Shown: positions 1 through 8,181, counted from the stretch's first letter. The stretch: 30,650 nucleotides of DNA from an uncultured Prevotella sp. (GCA_905210845.1 CAJLYG010000016.1:1-30650), one strand, 5' to 3'. The notes: generated by a model from the sequence alone, not told the origin. Made by a program: numbers and translations.

Positions 1-302
1 CTACGCTTCCGCCGCCAAGTATATCGCCACGTCCCATCATTGGCATGGATGACATAAGGTGTATACATCTGTTTTTCCTTCCCCCATGGACCGTAATCGC
101 TGGAACACAACTGCCCTGCATCCTGCCAACGGTCGTCATCCGTCAGGAAGGCGAGGTGCAGTCCTTCCCTCACGCCCGGGGAATAGACGAAGATCTGGCA
201 CGTCGTGTCATTACCTTGTATCATGTATCCCGGCGTGACATGATCCGCCATCGCGGAAGTGGTCATCCACAGGGAGGTCATTGCGATCAGTATTTTCTTC
301 AT
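1..302 (-). CDS. Secreted protein, GH43-like N-terminus (partial, runs off the left edge)
   Basis: The frame opens at an ATG at 302 and stays open to base 1, giving about 100 residues and no stop, so only the N-terminus is present. Residues 1-19 form a signal peptide (MKKILIAMTSLWMTTSAMA). The following segment (FVYSPGVREGLHLAFLTDD, then DYGPWGKEKQMYTPYV and DGTWRYTW) resembles the first blade of secreted Bacteroidetes proteins related to the five-bladed GH43 glycosidases, where 'GLHLAyS.DG..W' and 'DGTWR..W' patterns are usual. That similarity is from memory, so the substrate cannot be named. It begins 42 bp after the M28 peptidase stop on the same strand and is probably the last gene of that unit. 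Confidence 0.55.
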   Translation of the reverse strand, partial: MKKILIAMTSLWMTTSAMADHVTPGYMIQGNDTTCQIFVYSPGVREGLHLAFLTDDDRWQDAGQLCSSDYGPWGKEKQMYTPYVIHANDGTWRYTWRRKR

Positions 303-344
303 TTGTTCAGATTTTTAGTTAGCCATGCAAAGTCGTATCGCTTG

Positions 345-1379
345 CTAATAGCTTTCCTGGTTTGCCAAGTTCCAGGCATTGAGGAAGGCTGCGCGCGTGA
401 TATCCACGATCTTCGGATAGTTGATCTTGGCTGCCTCGTCCCCGGGCTGGTGATAGTCAGGATGCCCATCGGTATGGTACCAGATAATGGGAATGTCCTT
501 TACGGCAAACGAGCCGTTGTCGCTTCCCCCAACGGGCTTGTCCCAAGGGCGGTAGTTAGGATCGAGATTGAAATGATACTTCTGGATATCCCCCCGCAAC
601 CACTGCTCGAACACAGGATGGGCCTGCGTATAGAAATAGACCACATATGAGGGATGATCAGGCTTATTGTTACGACCGATCATGTCGAAGTTGAGATACC
701 CCTTTACCTTTCCGATGAAAGGACAGGTCTGGACGAAATATTTGGATCCCAGTTCACCGAGTTCCTCTCCGTCCCAAAAGGCGATGATGACGTTCCGTTC
801 TGGTTGGACGCCACTCTCCACGAAAGCCCTTGCAATCTGGAGGACAGCACTTGTCCCTGACGCATTGTCGTCTGCCCCATTATAGATCTGGTCGCCTTCG
901 AGCGTAAGGTCTTTCCCAACATGGTCATAATGGGCACCCACCACGATATATTCATCCGACTTTCGACCGGGGATCATGGCAAGGACATTGCGCAGGTGTA
1001 GCGTACGATGGGTACCTTGCTTCAGTTTGGCGATGGAATCTGCGTCCACGAAGAAGCGTTTCTTCTTCTGCCATTCCATGCTGCATGCCTCAAAAGGCTG
1101 CAAGTAATCATCGTTCAAGGGCTTGATGCCCAGCTGTCTTAGCTGCGAGATGATATACTGTGCAGCAACACGAGAGCCGTTTTCCCCGGCTTTCCGTCCT
1201 TCCAGTTCATCACTCGCCAAGAAATAGACATGCGCTTTCGCACGGTCCTCGTTGATCGTGTACATTCCCTTTTCCTTCGCAGCCAGCAACTGCTTGGCAT
1301 TCATTTTCTTTACGCTGCTTCCCATGGCAGGCATCAGCAGGAGGAAGGCGGCAACCGCCCCTAACATAAGTCTCTTCAT
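345..1379 (-). CDS. Secreted M28-family zinc aminopeptidase
   Basis: The protein has 344 residues. The chosen start (ATG at 1379) gives a clean signal peptide (MKRLMLGAVAAFLLLMPAMG) and lies 1 bp after the preceding gene's stop; a longer in-frame extension would overlap that gene. M28 metal and catalytic motifs are all visible: H150-x-D152 in GAHYDHVG, the bridging aspartate in NGADDNASG (170/171), E205-E206 in WDGEELG, D232 in NFDMIG, and the final histidine near 310 in HTDGHPDYH. The family comprises co-catalytic di-zinc aminopeptidases or carboxypeptidases acting outside the cytoplasm; here the site is probably the periplasm or cell surface. The peptide specificity is unknown. It is probably co-transcribed with the two small genes upstream and the GH43-like gene downstream. 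Confidence 0.9.
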   Translation of the reverse strand: MKRLMLGAVAAFLLLMPAMGSSVKKMNAKQLLAAKEKGMYTINEDRAKAHVYFLASDELEGRKAGENGSRVAAQYIISQLRQLGIKPLNDDYLQPFEACSMEWQKKKRFFVDADSIAKLKQGTHRTLHLRNVLAMIPGRKSDEYIVVGAHYDHVGKDLTLEGDQIYNGADDNASGTSAVLQIARAFVESGVQPERNVIIAFWDGEELGELGSKYFVQTCPFIGKVKGYLNFDMIGRNNKPDHPSYVVYFYTQAHPVFEQWLRGDIQKYHFNLDPNYRPWDKPVGGSDNGSFAVKDIPIIWYHTDGHPDYHQPGDEAAKINYPKIVDITRAAFLNAWNLANQESY

Positions 1380-1380
1380 C

Positions 1381-1632
1381 TTATAATAATTTTTCCAATT
1401 GGTCAACGGCATTTGACAAATCATCCGAAAAAGTAGCATGATCATACAAGAAGTCCGGCTTCCCTCCCGCGATCTCCCGATAGAGATCACGGTTCATGTC
1501 ATTCGCATAAGAGGCGATGGCATATTCGATGTCATCGCGTTGGACGGGATTATCCGACCTTGAATATACCCTGTACTTTTGGTGAAAGAAGCAATAGGCT
1601 TCCTCGATACTATGCTTGTTGATCATCATCAT
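1381..1632 (-). CDS. Small conserved protein of unknown function (83 aa)
   Basis: This short acidic protein runs MMMINKHSIEEAYCFF to VDQLEKLL with no signal peptide or membrane segment, so it is probably cytoplasmic. The start is chosen at ATG 1632 because it overlaps the upstream stop as TAATG, implying translational coupling; two further ATGs follow at once (1629, 1626). I recognise the general pattern (EEAYCFFHQK, QRDDIEYAI, FSDDLSNAVDQLEKLL) as a Bacteroidales conserved hypothetical that tends to sit beside a DUF4250 gene, but I know no function. It precedes the M28 peptidase by 1 bp. Confidence 0.75.
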   Translation of the reverse strand: MMMINKHSIEEAYCFFHQKYRVYSRSDNPVQRDDIEYAIASYANDMNRDLYREIAGGKPDFLYDHATFSDDLSNAVDQLEKLL

Positions 1633-1817
1633 TACCAAAAACGCTTTTGCTTTTCATCATAATGGAAGCCACCCGCTGCAATCTTTGCCTCCAATTGCTT
1701 CCTGTCCTTGTCAAAGTAATAGCAAATCTGGTCGAGATTGTCGAACACTTCGTCTCTCAGCAGGAAGTTGATGGCACTCACTAACATAGGGATGTCTTTT
1801 TCCGGAAGTTTGTCCAT
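1632..1817 (-). CDS. DUF4250 domain protein (61 aa)
   Basis: The protein has 61 residues and matches the usual length and pattern of DUF4250: LPEKDIPMLVSAINFLLRDE, a central 'NLDQICYYFDKDRKQLEAKI' region resembling a helix-turn-helix, and the ending GGFHYDEKQKRFW. No function is established for the family. It is the first gene of the minus-strand unit and has a promoter 20-50 bp upstream. The stop codon overlaps the next gene's ATG (TAATG), so the two are very likely made together. Confidence 0.8.
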   Translation of the reverse strand: MDKLPEKDIPMLVSAINFLLRDEVFDNLDQICYYFDKDRKQLEAKIAAGGFHYDEKQKRFW

Positions 1818-1837
1818 ATCGTCTATCTTTTATCGTT

Positions 1838-1870
1838 GCAAAAGTAATACAAATCCTTCAAATATCCAAT
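1838..1870 (-). promoter_or_regulatory. Bacteroidetes-type promoter for the DUF4250 unit
   Basis: On the minus strand a -7 box TACTTTTGC (1838-1846) is preceded, 20 bp upstream, by ATTG (1867-1870), a weak -33 box. The predicted transcript starts near 1832, which leaves a leader of about 15 nt before ATG 1817. Confidence 0.6.
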
Positions 1871-1932
1871 TATTTTAAGTCAATTTACCGGGTTGTTTCC
1901 TTCCCAAATTCAATAGCACGCCTTCTGTATCG

Positions 1933-2013
1933 CAAAAGGTCATCTCCCACCTTCCAAAAGGTCATCTCCAGTCACTCAAAAGATCATCTATCGCACGCCA
2001 AAAGGTCATCTCC
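1933..2013. repeat. Four-unit intergenic repeat array, 22-bp period (array 1)
   Basis: The 15-bp unit CAAAAGGTCATCTCC occurs at 1933-1947, 1955-1969 and 1999-2013, with a degenerate copy (CAAAAGATCATCTAT) at 1977-1991. Start-to-start spacing is exactly 22 bp each time, with unrelated 7-bp spacers (CACCTTC, AGTCACT, CGCACGC). The array lies between the kor terminator and the DUF4250 promoter. The same unit and period recur, inverted, at 29105-29185. The period is not a multiple of three, and the array is not in a gene. Confidence 0.9.
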
Positions 2014-2059
2014 TGCTCTCTGCCCTGTCCTCATGCCTTTCCTGACCCATCATGGAACG

Positions 2060-2093
2060 AAAAAAGGCTGGTCGCAATCGCTGCGCCCAGCCT
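2060..2093 (-). terminator. Intrinsic terminator after the 2-oxoacid oxidoreductase genes
   Basis: On the minus strand AGGCTGG (2087-2093) pairs with CCAGCCT (2065-2071). The intervening GCGCAGCGATTGCGA can form an inner stem. A run of six T (2060-2065) follows, about 30 nt after the stop of the gamma-subunit gene. Confidence 0.8.
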
Positions 2094-2123
2094 CCAAATT
2101 AGAGAGTTATAAAAAAATCAAGT

Positions 2124-2666
2124 CTACTGTTGCTTGATCAGATTCATTCCTTCTTCCACGGCTTTCATGTTTAATGGAATCATGTCGTGGTGGCGCTCCG
2201 GCAACGTCTTGTAGAGTGCCTTATTCAGTCCATCCGTGCTGACAACAGGGCAGACCTTCAGCAGTCCGCCAAGGACGATCATGTTGAACACCTTGGCATT
2301 CTTCATCTCGGCAGCCTTATCCATCGCGTCAATACGATAGACTGTGATATCCTTCCTTGTGGGAGGGTTGACGATGCCATAGCCATCATAGATCAAGATA
2401 CCGCCCGGCTTCAATTTCGGGCAGAACTTATCCAACGAAGGCTGGTTCAAGACAATGGCCACATCATAATGGCTGAGGATAGGTGAAGAGATCTGCTCAT
2501 CGCTGATGATCACGGTCACGTTGGCTGTGCCACCCCGCTGCTCCGGTCCATAAGCCGGCATCCATGTTACCTCCTTGTCCTCCATCAGTCCGGAGTAAGC
2601 CAAGATCTTGCCCATGGAGAGGACGCCCTGACCTCCGAACCCGGATATTATAATTTCCTTTTTCAT
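2124..2666 (-). CDS. korC: 2-oxoacid:ferredoxin oxidoreductase, gamma subunit
   Basis: The protein has 180 residues with the gamma-subunit hallmark GFGGQGVLSMGKIL at the N-terminus and YGPEQRGGTANVTVIISD near residue 40, features of the POR/KOR/VOR gamma fold. With alpha, beta and ferredoxin subunits it forms a CoA-dependent oxidoreductase that decarboxylates a 2-oxoacid to an acyl-CoA and passes electrons to ferredoxin in the cytoplasm. Its ATG overlaps the beta-subunit stop by 4 bp (ATGA). The family includes 2-oxoglutarate and branched-chain 2-oxoacid (Vor) enzymes, and sequence reading alone does not decide the substrate. It is the last gene of the operon and is followed by a strong terminator. 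Confidence 0.9.
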   Translation of the reverse strand: MKKEIIISGFGGQGVLSMGKILAYSGLMEDKEVTWMPAYGPEQRGGTANVTVIISDEQISSPILSHYDVAIVLNQPSLDKFCPKLKPGGILIYDGYGIVNPPTRKDITVYRIDAMDKAAEMKNAKVFNMIVLGGLLKVCPVVSTDGLNKALYKTLPERHHDMIPLNMKAVEEGMNLIKQQ

Positions 2667-3430
2667 TCTTTCGTCGTGTCTTTAAGATCCCCTTTCGGAT
2701 ACTGTTTGAACATATATTCTTCCATCCACTTGTTGGCTTGTACCGGAGAGAGCTTCCAACCGCTGTTGCAAGTGGAAACAATTTCTACGAGAGAAGATCC
2801 CCTTTTGTTCATTGAATTCTCAAATGCCTTGTGGATTGCCTTCTTTGCCTGACGGATGGCAGCGACGGTTTCCACGCTCTGACGCGTCACATAACAAGTC
2901 CCCTGCAAGTGGGAAGCCAGCTCCGTGATGTTCAAGGGATATCCATGCAGCTCTGGGACACGCCCATAAGGGCACGTAGAGGTTTTCTGTCCCAACAGGG
3001 TCGTCGGTGCCATCTGTCCGCCCGTCATTCCATAGATGGCATTATTGATAAAGATCATGGTGATGTTCTCACCCCTGTTCAGTGCATGAATGGTCTCACA
3101 GGCACCAATACAGGCCAGATCGCCATCACCCTGATAAGTGAAGACCAGCCGGTCGGGCCACAACCGTTTGATAGCTGTTGCAAGAGCAGGTGCACGACCA
3201 TGTGCAGCCTCTTGCCAGTCAATGTCCAAATACCGATAGGCAAATACGGCACAGCCCACGGGACAGATCCCCACGGTCTTGTCCTCCATGCCCATTTCTT
3301 CGATAACCTCGGCAACGAGCTTATGCACGACACCATGCGAACAACCCGGGCAATAATGCATGGCGGTGTCGTTCATCAAGTCCGGCTTCTTGTATACCAG
3401 GTTCTCTGGTGCTATGATATCATTGTTCAT
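2663..3430 (-). CDS. korB: 2-oxoacid:ferredoxin oxidoreductase, thiamine-diphosphate beta subunit
   Basis: The protein has 255 residues. The thiamine diphosphate motif is GDGDLACIGACETIHALNRG followed by INNAIYGMTGGQ. Cysteines in YCPGCSHG (near 27-34) and CPVGC (near 56-60) fit the cluster-binding cysteines of this subunit. It carries the cofactor that decarboxylates the 2-oxoacid. It overlaps the alpha-subunit gene upstream and the gamma-subunit gene downstream by 4 bp each (ATGA), so the three are translationally coupled and probably made in equal amounts. The substrate (2-oxoglutarate or branched-chain oxoacid) remains open. Confidence 0.92.
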   Translation of the reverse strand: MNNDIIAPENLVYKKPDLMNDTAMHYCPGCSHGVVHKLVAEVIEEMGMEDKTVGICPVGCAVFAYRYLDIDWQEAAHGRAPALATAIKRLWPDRLVFTYQGDGDLACIGACETIHALNRGENITMIFINNAIYGMTGGQMAPTTLLGQKTSTCPYGRVPELHGYPLNITELASHLQGTCYVTRQSVETVAAIRQAKKAIHKAFENSMNKRGSSLVEIVSTCNSGWKLSPVQANKWMEEYMFKQYPKGDLKDTTKE

Positions 3431-4509
3431 TGTAATTTCTCCTTTAATGCTTTAACTATTTCATCCGGCTCCGGGACAATACCTCCGAGACGCCCGAAGT
3501 GCTCCACTGGGATGGTCCCGTTCACGGCAAGGCGGACGTCATCGACCATCTGACCGGCATTGATCTCCACGACCAAGATTCCTTTCTTCCCCTTTGCAGC
3601 CTCAACAATCTGCCGACTGGGGAACGGCCAAAGGGTGATCGGACGGAACAAGCCCACCTTCAGACCCTCTCCGCGTGCCATCTCCATGGCCTTTTGCGTG
3701 ATGCGTGCCGCACTTCCGAAAGCCACGATCATATATTCAGCATCGTCTAATTGCTGGGTCTCGTAGCGCACCTCCTCGTTCTTGATCTGCTCGTATTTAG
3801 CTTGCAGGTGAAGGTTGCGCTGTTCCATGACCTCCGGTTTCAGTTCCAGAGACGTCAGGATATTAGGCTTGCGATCCTTCGTCCGTCCGATGGTTGCCCA
3901 AGGATAGAGCTTCCGGATCTCCTCCTCTGTCTTCCGGGGCTTATAAGGCGGCAATACCACCTTTTCCATCATCTGCCCGATCACGCCATCGCTGAGGATC
4001 ATAGCCGGGTTGCGGTACTTGAACGCCAGTTCGAAGGCCAGGTCCACGAAGTCTGCCATCTCCTGTACGGAGTTAGGTGCCAGCACGATGACATGATAGT
4101 CACCATTGCCGCCCCCTCGTGTAGCCTGGTTATAATCACTTTGTGATGGCTGGATGGTACCCAATCCAGGACCACCACGCTGTACATTGACGAAGACCCC
4201 TGGGATCTCAGACCCTGCCATGTAGGAAATCCCCTCCTGCATGAGGGCGACACCTGGGGAAGACGATGTTGTCAATACACGTTTCCCGGCACCCGCGCCA
4301 CCATATACCATATTGATGGCAGCCACTTCGCTCTCTGCCTGGAGGACGACCATTCCCGTTGTCTCCCAAGGTTTGAGCAGTGCCAAGGTCTCAATAATCT
4401 CACTCTGCGGAGTGATGGGGTATCCAAAGAACCCATCGGCACCACAGCGGATGGCAGCGTTAGCAATGGCCTCGTTGCCTTTCATTAAAGTTACTTCTTG
4501 TTCTGCCAT
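3427..4509 (-). CDS. korA: 2-oxoacid:ferredoxin oxidoreductase, alpha subunit (KorA/VorB type)
   Basis: The protein has 360 residues. The start is ATG 4509 (MAEQEVTLMKGNEAIANAA), 5 bp after the ferredoxin stop; upstream in-frame codons lie inside that gene. Visible features are GYPITPQSEI (near 30), TTSSSPGVALMQEG and QRGGPGLGTIQPSQSD, typical of the pyrimidine-binding alpha subunit, then a C-terminal transketolase-like domain (AFGSAARI, GLFRPITLWPFP, VVEINAGQM). Bacteroidetes copies of this size are often annotated VorB (3-methyl-2-oxobutanoate), so a role in branched-chain acyl-CoA formation is as likely as 2-oxoglutarate oxidation. It forms an operon with the subunits on both sides. Confidence 0.9.
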   Translation of the reverse strand: MAEQEVTLMKGNEAIANAAIRCGADGFFGYPITPQSEIIETLALLKPWETTGMVVLQAESEVAAINMVYGGAGAGKRVLTTSSSPGVALMQEGISYMAGSEIPGVFVNVQRGGPGLGTIQPSQSDYNQATRGGGNGDYHVIVLAPNSVQEMADFVDLAFELAFKYRNPAMILSDGVIGQMMEKVVLPPYKPRKTEEEIRKLYPWATIGRTKDRKPNILTSLELKPEVMEQRNLHLQAKYEQIKNEEVRYETQQLDDAEYMIVAFGSAARITQKAMEMARGEGLKVGLFRPITLWPFPSRQIVEAAKGKKGILVVEINAGQMVDDVRLAVNGTIPVEHFGRLGGIVPEPDEIVKALKEKLQ

Positions 4510-4514
4510 AGTGC

Positions 4515-4748
4515 TTAATCCTCCATTTTCTTTTTGTAAACGGTGATACAACCATCCGGACAAACTATGCCACATGATGCACAGCCGATGCAATCGTCAG
4601 GATGAGCGGCCTCCACGAAGGGATAGCCATGCACGTTTACCTTTTTCTGAGCCAACGCAATGACGCCTTTCGGGCATGCCACTACACAGAGCTGACATCC
4701 CTTGCAGCGATCAGTGTCGACTACAATAGCACCTATAAATTTTCCCAT
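4515..4748 (-). CDS. korD: 2x[4Fe-4S] ferredoxin-like delta subunit of the 2-oxoacid oxidoreductase
   Basis: The protein has 77 residues with two classical cluster motifs: CKGCQLCVVACP (near 16-27) and CIGCASCGIVCP (near 53-64). It is the electron-accepting subunit that passes electrons from the thiamine-bound intermediate to soluble ferredoxin. It lies 21 bp after the small TPR gene and 5 bp before the alpha subunit. The order delta, alpha, beta, gamma in the direction of transcription is normal for four-subunit oxidoreductases of this family. Confidence 0.92.
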   Translation of the reverse strand: MGKFIGAIVVDTDRCKGCQLCVVACPKGVIALAQKKVNVHGYPFVEAAHPDDCIGCASCGIVCPDGCITVYKKKMED

Positions 4749-4769
4749 ATTCTAATGTTTTTGTTCCCC

Positions 4770-4949
4770 TTAGGGATTATATGCATCCTTATCATAGAAA
4801 TTCAGGATTTCCTCAAGCATCTCCTTTGCCTCAACGGCCGGACTCTGAGGATCCAGGGAGATGGCCTCCATGTAGTTGTTCAGCGCATGCTGCCAATCTC
4901 CTTTTTTCCTATATTCATTACCTAATTGATAGTATTCCTCTGCATTCAT
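4770..4949 (-). CDS. Small TPR-repeat protein (59 aa)
   Basis: The start at ATG 4949 overlaps the folD stop by 4 bp (ATGA). A longer in-frame version would run back into folD and has no TPR character. Residues 5-38 ([20 protein letters not shown], then YMEAISLDP) are one complete tetratricopeptide repeat, followed by an acidic helix ([22 protein letters not shown]). There is no signal peptide, so it is probably cytoplasmic. A single TPR unit usually mediates protein contact; the partner is unknown. It sits between folD and the oxidoreductase genes with close spacing and appears to belong to the same transcript. Confidence 0.85.
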   Translation of the reverse strand: MNAEEYYQLGNEYRKKGDWQHALNNYMEAISLDPQSPAVEAKEMLEEILNFYDKDAYNP

Positions 4950-5827
4950 GACTGATAGAATTCTTTTTTGCCGGCGGAAAGGGTATTCTTCATCAGCGAA
5001 CAGATGGTCATAGGACCTACCCCACCCGGGACCGGGGTGATGAACGAGCATTTAGGTGCCACCTCATCAAACTTGACATCGCCATTCAGGCGGAATCCTT
5101 TCTTCTTGGATGGGTCCGGGACGCGCGTAGTACCCACGTCAATCACGACAGCCCCTTCCTTCACCATGTCCGCAGTGACGAAGTCTGGCTTGCCGATCGC
5201 AGCGATGATGATGTCTGCTTCTCGGCATTCTTCTTTCAGATTCTTGGAATGACTGTGGCAAACAGTCACCGTAGCGTCGCCATATTGCTTCTGCATCATC
5301 AACTGAGCCATGGGCTTGCCCACAATATTGCTCCGACCTAAGATCACGCATTTCTTCCCCGATGTCGGGATATGGTAATGCTGCAAAAGGGTCAGGATGC
5401 CCAACGGGGTGGCAGAGATGAAGCAGGGAAGCCCAATCGCCATTCTCCCCACGTTGATAGGATGGAAGCCATCGACATCCTTCCTGTAGTCGATCGCCAT
5501 GATGATCTTCTGCTCGTCGATCTGTTTGGGAAGGGGAAGCTGGACAATAAACCCATCAATATCCTTATCTTTATTGAGTCTGTCCACGCAAGCGAGCAAC
5601 TCATCTTCCGTCACGTCCTCCTCATAGCGGATCAACGTCGACTTGAAGCCACACTGCTCACAGGCGATGACCTTATTCTTCACATAGGTCTCTGAGCCTC
5701 CGTCATGTCCTACTAACACGGCTGCCAAATGCGGTTGCTTTCCACCAGCCTCCATGATTCTTTTCACTTCCTCGGCGATCTCTGCCTTAATGGCTGCCGC
5801 TGTTGCCTTGCCGTCTATCAACTGCAT
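4946..5827 (-). CDS. folD: Bifunctional methylenetetrahydrofolate dehydrogenase / methenyltetrahydrofolate cyclohydrolase
   Basis: The protein has 293 residues, the usual length. It interconverts 5,10-methylene-, 5,10-methenyl- and 10-formyl-tetrahydrofolate with NADP in the cytoplasm. Family motifs are intact: the catalytic pair Y48-x3-K52 in [40 protein letters not shown], the dinucleotide loop [29 protein letters not shown], and [19 protein letters not shown]. It starts 34 bp after the ffh stop and its TGA overlaps the next ATG. The position between ffh and the oxidoreductase suggests one long housekeeping transcript. Confidence 0.97.
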   Translation of the reverse strand: MQLIDGKATAAAIKAEIAEEVKRIMEAGGKQPHLAAVLVGHDGGSETYVKNKVIACEQCGFKSTLIRYEEDVTEDELLACVDRLNKDKDIDGFIVQLPLPKQIDEQKIIMAIDYRKDVDGFHPINVGRMAIGLPCFISATPLGILTLLQHYHIPTSGKKCVILGRSNIVGKPMAQLMMQKQYGDATVTVCHSHSKNLKEECREADIIIAAIGKPDFVTADMVKEGAVVIDVGTTRVPDPSKKKGFRLNGDVKFDEVAPKCSFITPVPGGVGPMTICSLMKNTLSAGKKEFYQS

Positions 5828-5861
5828 ATACTGTTGTTTATTGTTTCGTAAAAAAGAACGT

Positions 5862-7202
5862 CTATTTTCTCATTCCTCTCATGCCGCGCATCATGCCCAT
5901 CTTGCCTGCCATGCTACTGCCGGTCACCATCTTCATCATCTTGCGGGTCTGGTCAAACTGCTTGATAAGCCGGTTGACTTCCTGGATGGAAGTCCCAGAA
6001 CCCTTTGCGATCCTTTGTCTCCTGCTACTGTTCAGGCATTCAGGATTGGTACGCTCCTTCGGTGTCATACTGTTGATGATGGCTTCAATGCCCTTGAAGG
6101 CATTGTCATCAATGTCCACGTCCTTGATAGCCTTGCCGACTCCAGGGATCATGGACGCGAGATCTTTCAGGTTACCCATCTTCTTGATTTGCTGGATCTG
6201 CTTCATGAAATCGTTGAAATCGAACTGGTTCTTCTGGATCTTTTTCTGCAGGCGCTTTGCTTCCTCCTCATCAAACTGCTCTTGGGCACGTTCCACGAGA
6301 GAGACTACGTCTCCCATTCCCAAGATTCGGTCGGCCATACGCTCTGGATGGAATACGTCTATCGCCTCCATCTTCTCACCTGTCCCGATGAACTTGATAG
6401 GCTTCGTGACGACAGTACGAATACTCAAGGCAGCACCGCCGCGGGTATCACCGTCAAGTTTGGTCAGGACAACACCATCGAAGTCGAGTCGGTCGTTGAA
6501 CTCCTTTGCCGTATTCACGGCATCCTGTCCCGTCATGGAGTCGACCACGAACAAGGTCTCATCGGGATGGATTGCATTTTTCAAGTTGGAAATCTCGTCC
6601 ATCATCTGCTCATCAACAGCCAATCGACCTGCGGTATCGATGATAACCACGTCATTTCCTTTGGCCTTCGCCTCCTGGACAGCATGATGGGCGATCTCAA
6701 CCACATCTTTATTCTCTGGCTCTGAATACACAGGAACGCCAATTTGCTCTGCCACCACCTTCAACTGGTCGATGGCAGCAGGACGATAGACATCGCATGC
6801 TACTAAAAGAGGGTTCTTATGCTGCTTGGTTTTCAACAGGTTGGCAAGCTTTCCACTGAAAGTGGTCTTACCCGAACCCTGAAGACCAGACATGAGGATG
6901 ATAGCTGGCTTATTGATCAAGTGTAGCTCTACGGCCTCACCACCCATCAACAAGGCAAGCTCGTCATGGACGATCTTCACCATCATCTGCCCCGGCTTAA
7001 CTGCGGTCAGCACGTTCATGCCCAATGCTTTCTTCTTCACGGTGTCCGTGAAAGTCTTCGCCACTTTATAGTTAACATCGGCATCGAGCAATGCACGACG
7101 CACGTCCTTCAACGTCTCGGCAACATTGATCTCGGTGATCTTTCCCTCACCTTTCAATATCTTGAAACTGCGCTCAAGCCTGTCACTTAAATTTTCAAAC
7201 AT
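5862..7202 (-). CDS. ffh: Signal recognition particle protein Ffh (SRP54)
   Basis: The protein has 446 residues. Domains in order are an N-terminal helical domain (1-95), the GTPase domain (about 100-295) and a methionine-rich M domain (about 300-446). GTPase motifs are [10 protein letters not shown] (P-loop near 105-113), [16 protein letters not shown] and GTGEKMEAI. The M domain contains the RNA-binding [12 protein letters not shown] segment and ends in a Met/Gly/Arg tail ([16 protein letters not shown]). It binds signal sequences and 4.5S RNA and delivers nascent membrane proteins to FtsY. It has its own promoter upstream and is the first gene of the run that continues to the oxidoreductase. 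Confidence 0.98.
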   Translation of the reverse strand: MFENLSDRLERSFKILKGEGKITEINVAETLKDVRRALLDADVNYKVAKTFTDTVKKKALGMNVLTAVKPGQMMVKIVHDELALLMGGEAVELHLINKPAIILMSGLQGSGKTTFSGKLANLLKTKQHKNPLLVACDVYRPAAIDQLKVVAEQIGVPVYSEPENKDVVEIAHHAVQEAKAKGNDVVIIDTAGRLAVDEQMMDEISNLKNAIHPDETLFVVDSMTGQDAVNTAKEFNDRLDFDGVVLTKLDGDTRGGAALSIRTVVTKPIKFIGTGEKMEAIDVFHPERMADRILGMGDVVSLVERAQEQFDEEEAKRLQKKIQKNQFDFNDFMKQIQQIKKMGNLKDLASMIPGVGKAIKDVDIDDNAFKGIEAIINSMTPKERTNPECLNSSRRQRIAKGSGTSIQEVNRLIKQFDQTRKMMKMVTGSSMAGKMGMMRGMRGMRK

Positions 7203-7241
7203 AATATTTTATAGTCCTTTTATCAATTTGATTACTTTAGT

Positions 7242-7272
7242 GCAAAAATAAAGAAAAAGAACCTAAATCAAG
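7242..7272 (-). promoter_or_regulatory. Probable promoter for ffh and downstream genes
   Basis: On the minus strand the -7 box TATTTTTGC (7242-7250) has CTTG at 7269-7272 as a -33 box, with an 18-bp spacer, slightly short of the usual 19-21. The predicted start is near 7236, about 34 nt before ATG 7202. Confidence 0.55.
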
Positions 7273-7358
7273 AAGAACCCTTTACGTTTTAATGTATTTT
7301 AAAAGAGTTCTTATTGAATCATGCGCACAACAGAGAAGAATGTGCATTTTAGCGTTAA

Positions 7359-8060
7359 TCAGTCCTTGAGAGAGTACGTGATGGTCGTAACGACGCGCAC
7401 TTTCTTGATGTATGGCGTATTGGAATCCCTGTCATCGATAGAGAACTGCCCTTGATCAGCGTCTACGATCTTATTGAGCTTGCTGTGACTGTTCTTGGCA
7501 AATTGCTCTGCAGTCTTCTGGGCATTGGCTATTGCTTCCTCCATCATCTTCGGCTTCATGGACGTAAACGACACATATTCATATTTGATAGGGTTATCAT
7601 ATCCTCCATCGACGATGGCGATCCCCTGCTTCAGCAACTCTCCTTGACGGGAAATAATGCCACGAACAAGTTTTACATTTCTTGAAGTCACCGTGATAAT
7701 AGATGTAATATTGTAGCGATATTGCTTCTTGTTATCCGAATACTGATCTGCATTCAAGTCAATCACATGCGGTGCATTGATGCTAATCTCACTTTCCTTG
7801 ATGCCATGTTGGATCAGGAAACGTTTGATGACATTCTGCGTCACAGCAATCCGATTATAGAGTTCGGGGAGGTTGTTCCCCAATTCCTTGGAGAGAATAG
7901 GCCAAGTTACCTTATCAGCTTCCACCTCTTTCTCTGCCAATCCCTTCACACTTACCTTCCGGTCTTTATTGGCGAAATCATCGATCCCCCATTTAATGAA
8001 AAGACCTAACAAAACGATACCCAAGGCAATAATGGCTGCCGGAATAATTCTTGTTTTCAT
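7359..8060 (-). CDS. SIMPL-domain (DUF541) membrane-anchored protein
   Basis: The protein has 233 residues from ATG 8060. Residues 5-24 are a single hydrophobic segment (IIPAAIIALGIVLLGLFIKW), likely a signal anchor leaving the rest in the periplasm. The following region (VSVKGLAEKEVEADKVTWPI, then NVIKRFLIQHGIKESEI, AQKTAEQFAKNSHSKLNKI and a C-terminal VRVVTTITYSL) matches the SIMPL/DUF541 family, whose members form oligomers and have been linked to stress or surface functions; no enzymatic role is known. It has its own promoter and appears to be monocistronic, as the ffh promoter follows. Confidence 0.85.
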   Translation of the reverse strand: MKTRIIPAAIIALGIVLLGLFIKWGIDDFANKDRKVSVKGLAEKEVEADKVTWPILSKELGNNLPELYNRIAVTQNVIKRFLIQHGIKESEISINAPHVIDLNADQYSDNKKQYRYNITSIITVTSRNVKLVRGIISRQGELLKQGIAIVDGGYDNPIKYEYVSFTSMKPKMMEEAIANAQKTAEQFAKNSHSKLNKIVDADQGQFSIDDRDSNTPYIKKVRVVTTITYSLKD

Positions 8061-8132
8061 GATGCAATGTTCTTTTAATGATGATACATGACAGTAAGAC
8101 TGCCGTATATGAGTTGATGACTCATTCAGCTT

Positions 8133-8164
8133 CAAATGTACGATTTACTTTTGATATCACCAAG
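8133..8164 (-). promoter_or_regulatory. Bacteroidetes-type promoter for the SIMPL gene
   Basis: On the minus strand the -33 box CTTG (8161-8164) is followed by a 20-bp spacer and the -7 box TACATTTG (8133-8140). The predicted start is near 8127, giving a leader of about 67 nt that contains a short ATGAGT/ACTCAT stem. Confidence 0.65.
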
Positions 8165-8181
8165 GATTTTGACAATATTTT

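Noticed and set aside
1933..2013. Mini-CRISPR interpretation of the 22-bp repeat arrays
   Set aside because: Repeats of 15 bp with 7-bp spacers are far too short, spacers are partly identical in array 2, and no cas genes are present.
5754..6725. Long open frame (323 codons) on the plus strand opposite ffh and folD
   Set aside because: It is antisense to two clear genes and shows no family motifs or promoter.
7310..7358. Weak hairpin (TGCACA/TGTGCGCA) after the SIMPL gene as a terminator
   Set aside because: The stem is short with a bulge and has no U-run; the position is plausible but the signal is too weak to list.
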